Shown: in pieces, positions 6,162-9,163 of the stretch
Layout of the letters: the number at the start of each line of letters is the position of its first letter
Numbering within the stretch: the stretch's first letter is position 1
From: an uncultured Chloroflexota bacterium
Lineage (GTDB): Bacteria > Chloroflexota > Limnocylindria > Limnocylindrales > Limnocylindraceae
Assembly (NCBI GenBank): GCA_903847005.1
Contig: CAINCM010000019.1
Location: 1-9,163, forward strand
Length of the DNA stretch: 9,163 bases
Direction: 5' to 3'
Position numbers and translations under genes: made by a program
Notes under the pieces: model-generated
The model's input: only the letters and a program-made list of their open reading frames with translations
What the model was told of the DNA's origin: nothing
Databases searched by the model: none

Positions 6162-7469
6162 TCAGCCCGCTCGCAGCATCCGGTAGTCGCGTCGCCCCCT
6201 GCGCAGGAGAAGCGAACCGTCGCCCAGACGACCGAACCCGCTCGCCAGGGCGCTCGGGTCGGTGGCGGCCTCTCCGTTGATGGAGACGCCCCCCTGCTCA
6301 ACGAGTCGTCGAGCCTCGCTCTTGGACGTGGCAAATCCAGCTGCGATCACGAGATCTAGGAGCGTTGATTCTGCGGCGGAAGGGAGCGGCGCAGTGGGAA
6401 GCTCCGCTGCGAGGGTGGCGAGTCCACTCGCATCGAGCGCGCGGGGATCACTCCCTCGTCCCTCCGGCCCACCGAACAGCGTCTCTGCCACGCGCCGCGC
6501 GCGCAGCTCTTCATCCTCGCCGTGCACCAGCGCGGTGACCGCGGTGGCGAGACGACGCTGACCCGCACGCCCTCCGGGGTTCTTTGCATGCTCTGCAAGG
6601 AGCGCGTGGATCGCTGCGCTTTCGTCCAACGTCAGACGCTGGAGGAGTTCCCCGAGCGCCTCGTCCGGCTGATCCATGAAGAACTGTCGGAAGGCGAATG
6701 GGCTGGTGCGCTCTGCGCTCAGCCACACGGCTCCCTCGGCGGTCTTGCCGAACTTCTCGCCACTCTTTGCGAGCAAGAGCGGATAGCAGAGGCCGAACGA
6801 GAGTGGTGCGCCTTCTCGCCCGTCTCCATCCACGCGGCGAATCAGCTCGCTCCCCGCGGTGATGTTCCCCCATTGGTCGCTCCCCCCCATTTGCAACTCC
6901 ACGCCGTGCCGCTTGCGCAGCATCAAGAAGTCGTAGCTCTGCAAGAGCATGTAGCTGAATTCTGTGAAGGAGAGTCCGCCTTCGAGTCGACTCTTCACGG
7001 AGTCCTTTGCAAGCATGTAGCTCACCGTGAGGTGCTTGCCGGTGTCTCGGAGAAAGTCGATCATCCCGAGATCGCCGAGCCACTCGAGGTTGTCGAGCAG
7101 CAGGGCACCTGATGCTCCCGAGAAGTCGAGGAGTCGAGCGAGCTGGGCTCCGATCGCGGCACGGTTGGCGTCGAGGGTTGCGTGATCGAGCAGATTGCGT
7201 TCGGCAGATCGGCCTGACGGATCGCCGATCATCCCCGTCCCGCCACCGACCAACGCGATCGGGCGACCACCCGCACGCTGCAGACGACGCAGTGCAAGGA
7301 CACCCATCAGGTGCCCTACATGCAACGAATCGGCACTCGGATCGAAGCCGATGTACGCGGAGATGGATGGATCTCTTGCCAACCGGTCGTCGAGACCCGC
7401 GCTGACCTCATGGATGAGTCCGCGCTCTGAAAAGTCGGCGAGCAGGTTGGAGCGATACGAAGCGACCAC
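6162..7469 (-). CDS. tyrS: Tyrosine--tRNA ligase
   Basis: TyrRS, 435 residues, class I synthetase that charges tRNA-Tyr through a tyrosyl-adenylate. Visible: YIGFDPSADSLHVGHL (39-54) with the HIGH-type signature HVGH (50-53); the tyrosine pocket YMLLQSYD (Tyr173, Gln177, Asp180) and GGSDQWGN (195-202, Asp198, Gln199); the KMSKS-type loop KFGKT (239-243); and a C-terminal S4 RNA-binding domain (about 367-430, DLVIAAGFATSKSEARRLVEQGGVSINGE). Length is near the 420-residue norm. The GTG at 7469 is the only available start at the N-terminus: an in-frame TAG lies 12 nt upstream. The nearest Shine-Dalgarno-like GAAGG is 12 nt away, too far to be optimal, and a -10-like hexamer suggests a leaderless transcript. 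It diverges from the PBP gene and its stop is 22 nt before yebC. Confidence 0.98.
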   Translation of the reverse strand: MVASYRSNLLADFSERGLIHEVSAGLDDRLARDPSISAYIGFDPSADSLHVGHLMGVLALRRLQRAGGRPIALVGGGTGMIGDPSGRSAERNLLDHATLDANRAAIGAQLARLLDFSGASGALLLDNLEWLGDLGMIDFLRDTGKHLTVSYMLAKDSVKSRLEGGLSFTEFSYMLLQSYDFLMLRKRHGVELQMGGSDQWGNITAGSELIRRVDGDGREGAPLSFGLCYPLLLAKSGEKFGKTAEGAVWLSAERTSPFAFRQFFMDQPDEALGELLQRLTLDESAAIHALLAEHAKNPGGRAGQRRLATAVTALVHGEDEELRARRVAETLFGGPEGRGSDPRALDASGLATLAAELPTAPLPSAAESTLLDLVIAAGFATSKSEARRLVEQGGVSINGEAATDPSALASGFGRLGDGSLLLRRGRRDYRMLRAG

Positions 7470-7474
7470 GAGCC

Positions 7475-7481
7475 TATGCTA
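7475..7481. promoter_or_regulatory. Shared divergent -10 element for tyrS and the PBP gene
   Basis: In the 23-bp gap between the two start codons, TATGCTA reads TATGCT on plus (7475-7480) and TAGCAT on minus (7481-7476), each 4 of 6 to TATAAT. Taking the first base as -12, the starts are 7487 (A, plus) and 7469 (G of the tyrS GTG, minus), 18 bp apart. No convincing -35 is seen for either direction at 16-18 nt. The gap leaves room for little else, so any promoters for the two genes must overlap here or lie inside the opposing gene. Confidence 0.42.
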
Positions 7482-7492
7482 CCTTCAGAGAG

Positions 7493-9163
7493 ATGAGCAT
7501 GGCTGGAGCGAACCGCCCTGAAGGTGCCCCACGCGCACGCCGCCGCAACGGTGGCCTTGCCGTCCTCCTCCCACTCACCCTCCTGGCCATGAGCCTCTTC
7601 GTCGCGGCCATCGCCTACTTCGGAATCACCCGTGTCTACGATCGCGTGCTCACCGATCTGCCCGATCCGCGTGATCTGGACACGATCGTCCTCGGTGAGA
7701 ACTCCGGCGTTTTCGATCGCACCGGCGTGGTGAAGCTCGCCGATTTCGGCACGGATCTTCGCGAGACGATCCCCTTCTCGGAGATGACCGCACGCGTGAT
7801 CGACACGACCACGGTGATCGAGGACAAGACGTTCTGGGTGAACGCCGGCTTCGACCCGCTCGGTTTCATCGCCGCCGCCCTTGACACGCTCGGCGGATCA
7901 GGGCGTGGTGGCTCCACCATCACGCAGCAGCTGGTACGAAGCCTCCTTCTGCCAGAAACCGCCTTCCAGGGGAGCATCTACGAACGCAAGGTGAAGGAGA
8001 TCATCCAGGCGATTCGACTCACGAAGGAGTTCCCCGAACGTGCCGGCAAGGAGCAGATTCTCACCGCCTATTTGAACAACAACTATTACGGATCGCGCGC
8101 CTACGGGATCAGAGCCGCCGCCGTCGAGTACTTCGGCATCAGCGACCTCTCCCTCCTGACGCTCGGGCAGGCTGCGCTCCTCGCTGCGATCCCGCAGGCA
8201 CCGAGCGAATACGATCTGCGCAACGTTGCCGTGCGCGACGCTGACGGGATCCTTCGAGTCCCACTCGATTCACCCGTTGCGCTCCGTCGCACCACGGTAC
8301 TGAACCTGCTGCGCGATGCACGCAACGATGGCATCCAGCTGGAGGATCCCACGGTGAGCGACGAAGAGATCGATGCTGCGATCACGGAGAGCATCACACT
8401 CATCGAGCCCCCGCTGCGGAAGGTTCGCGCGCCGCACTTCATCAACATCGTGCGGGAAGCCGCGGCCAGCATCGTCTGCCCTGACGACCCTGCTGTCTGC
8501 ACCAAGCTCGACACCGATGGCTACAAGATCACCACGACGCTCGACTGGAGCATGCAGCAGAGCGCAGACAAGTGGGCCGCCGCCGTCCTCTCCGCTGACA
8601 TCGTCGATTACAAGCCGTATCTGCGGAGTCTCGGCATCCCGAAGCCGACCGACTGGCTGAAGAAGATCAGAGGCTCCAACATCCACAATGCGGCCATCGT
8701 CACCATGGATGCGCGCACCGGAGACATCCTCGCCTACACCGGATCGGCCGACTACTACGCGACGTCGACCTCACCCGCCTTCCAACCGCAGTACGACGTG
8801 CTGAAGGCGTATCGGCAGCCGGGCTCGGCGATCAAGCCGATCATCTACGCCTATGCGCTCCAGGAGCGATCGATCACGCCCGCCACGCTCTTCATGGATG
8901 TCCCCGTTGACTTCGGCGAAGGGTGGACACCCGGGGAGTGGGACAACCTCGAGCGCGGACCTGTCCGCATGCGTCATGCACTCCAAGGATCGCTGAACAT
9001 CCCTGCCGTCAAGACCGCGCTCCGAACCGGAGCTGACCGTATCTGGAACGACATGAGAAACGGCGTGTTCAAGTTCCTCGGTGACGACAACTATGCGGGT
9101 GCTTCCATCGCGATCGGAACCCTCGAGTCGCGCTACGTCGACGTGCTATCGGCATATGGAGCA
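7493..9163 (+). CDS. Class A penicillin-binding protein (PBP1A-like), 3' end beyond the window
   Basis: Bifunctional peptidoglycan synthase: a GT51 glycosyltransferase polymerises lipid II and a transpeptidase cross-links it outside the membrane. 557 codons are present without a stop. Order: basic cytoplasmic N-terminus (RARRR), one membrane segment (about 20-45), GT51 domain with EDKTFWVNAGFDP (Glu110 present; the usual His is Asn117), GGSTITQQ (139-146), RKVKE (165-169, Glu169), ILTAYLNNNYYGSRAYGI (189-206) and LTLGQAALLAAIPQAP (222-237); then the transpeptidase with catalytic Ser445 in PGSAIKP (SxxK, Lys448) and SLN at 500-502. The KTG box should lie beyond 9163. A linker carries two Cys (VCPDDPAVC). 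ATG 7493 is the longest start; ATG 7499 has better spacing from GAGAG and is a real alternative. It diverges from tyrS. Confidence 0.96.
   Translation, partial: MSMAGANRPEGAPRARRRNGGLAVLLPLTLLAMSLFVAAIAYFGITRVYDRVLTDLPDPRDLDTIVLGENSGVFDRTGVVKLADFGTDLRETIPFSEMTARVIDTTTVIEDKTFWVNAGFDPLGFIAAALDTLGGSGRGGSTITQQLVRSLLLPETAFQGSIYERKVKEIIQAIRLTKEFPERAGKEQILTAYLNNNYYGSRAYGIRAAAVEYFGISDLSLLTLGQAALLAAIPQAPSEYDLRNVAVRDADGILRVPLDSPVALRRTTVLNLLRDARNDGIQLEDPTVSDEEIDAAITESITLIEPPLRKVRAPHFINIVREAAASIVCPDDPAVCTKLDTDGYKITTTLDWSMQQSADKWAAAVLSADIVDYKPYLRSLGIPKPTDWLKKIRGSNIHNAAIVTMDARTGDILAYTGSADYYATSTSPAFQPQYDVLKAYRQPGSAIKPIIYAYALQERSITPATLFMDVPVDFGEGWTPGEWDNLERGPVRMRHALQGSLNIPAVKTALRTGADRIWNDMRNGVFKFLGDDNYAGASIAIGTLESRYVDVLSAYGA

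Noticed and set aside
6140..6334. Longer yebC reading frame starting at 6334
   Set aside because: The added residues overlap the tyrS 3' end, and the family starts at MSGHSKW (6139).

Overview
The window holds bacterial chromosomal housekeeping DNA. It is GC-rich, very compact, and carries no phage, IS, CRISPR or tRNA signature that I can see. A tightly packed minus-strand run reads tyrS, yebC, ruvC, ruvA, ruvB, tgt, recA, recX (7469 down to 171), followed by the first codons of another minus-strand gene at the left edge. On the plus strand a class A penicillin-binding protein gene starts 23 bp from tyrS and runs off the right end. Gene content, GTG starts and the GT51 motif with Asn in place of His suggest a Chloroflexota-type organism, possibly a streamlined lineage. 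This is inference from family knowledge and is tentative.

Layout. 1-26: start of an unidentified minus-strand gene with a good Shine-Dalgarno. 27-170: short non-coding stretch with a candidate promoter and a perfect 16-bp palindrome. 171-6139: seven genes with gaps from -4 to +18 nt, except the ruvB/tgt junction. 6162-7469: tyrS. 7470-7492: 23-bp divergent promoter gap. 7493-9163: PBP1A-like gene, incomplete.

How the genes fit together. RuvA, RuvB and RuvC are the Holliday-junction branch migration and resolution machine. RecA is the strand-exchange recombinase that makes those junctions, and RecX modulates RecA. So one operon carries most of a late homologous-recombination pathway. YebC (translation factor or regulator), Tgt (tRNA queuosine insertion) and TyrRS make the rest of the run translation-linked. 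Interestingly, the tRNAs that Tgt modifies include tRNA-Tyr, the substrate of TyrRS.

No wholly new system is visible. The points most worth checking are: (i) tgt has no ATG, GTG or TTG where the family N-terminus requires one, but a CTG aligns exactly with E. coli Met1; (ii) the Tgt pocket departs from the bacterial preQ1-type in ways that resemble queuine-using enzymes, and queA is missing from its usual place beside tgt; (iii) yebC and tyrS each have a -10-like hexamer placed so that transcription would begin on the start codon (leaderless); (iv) tyrS and the PBP gene appear to share one symmetric -10 element.
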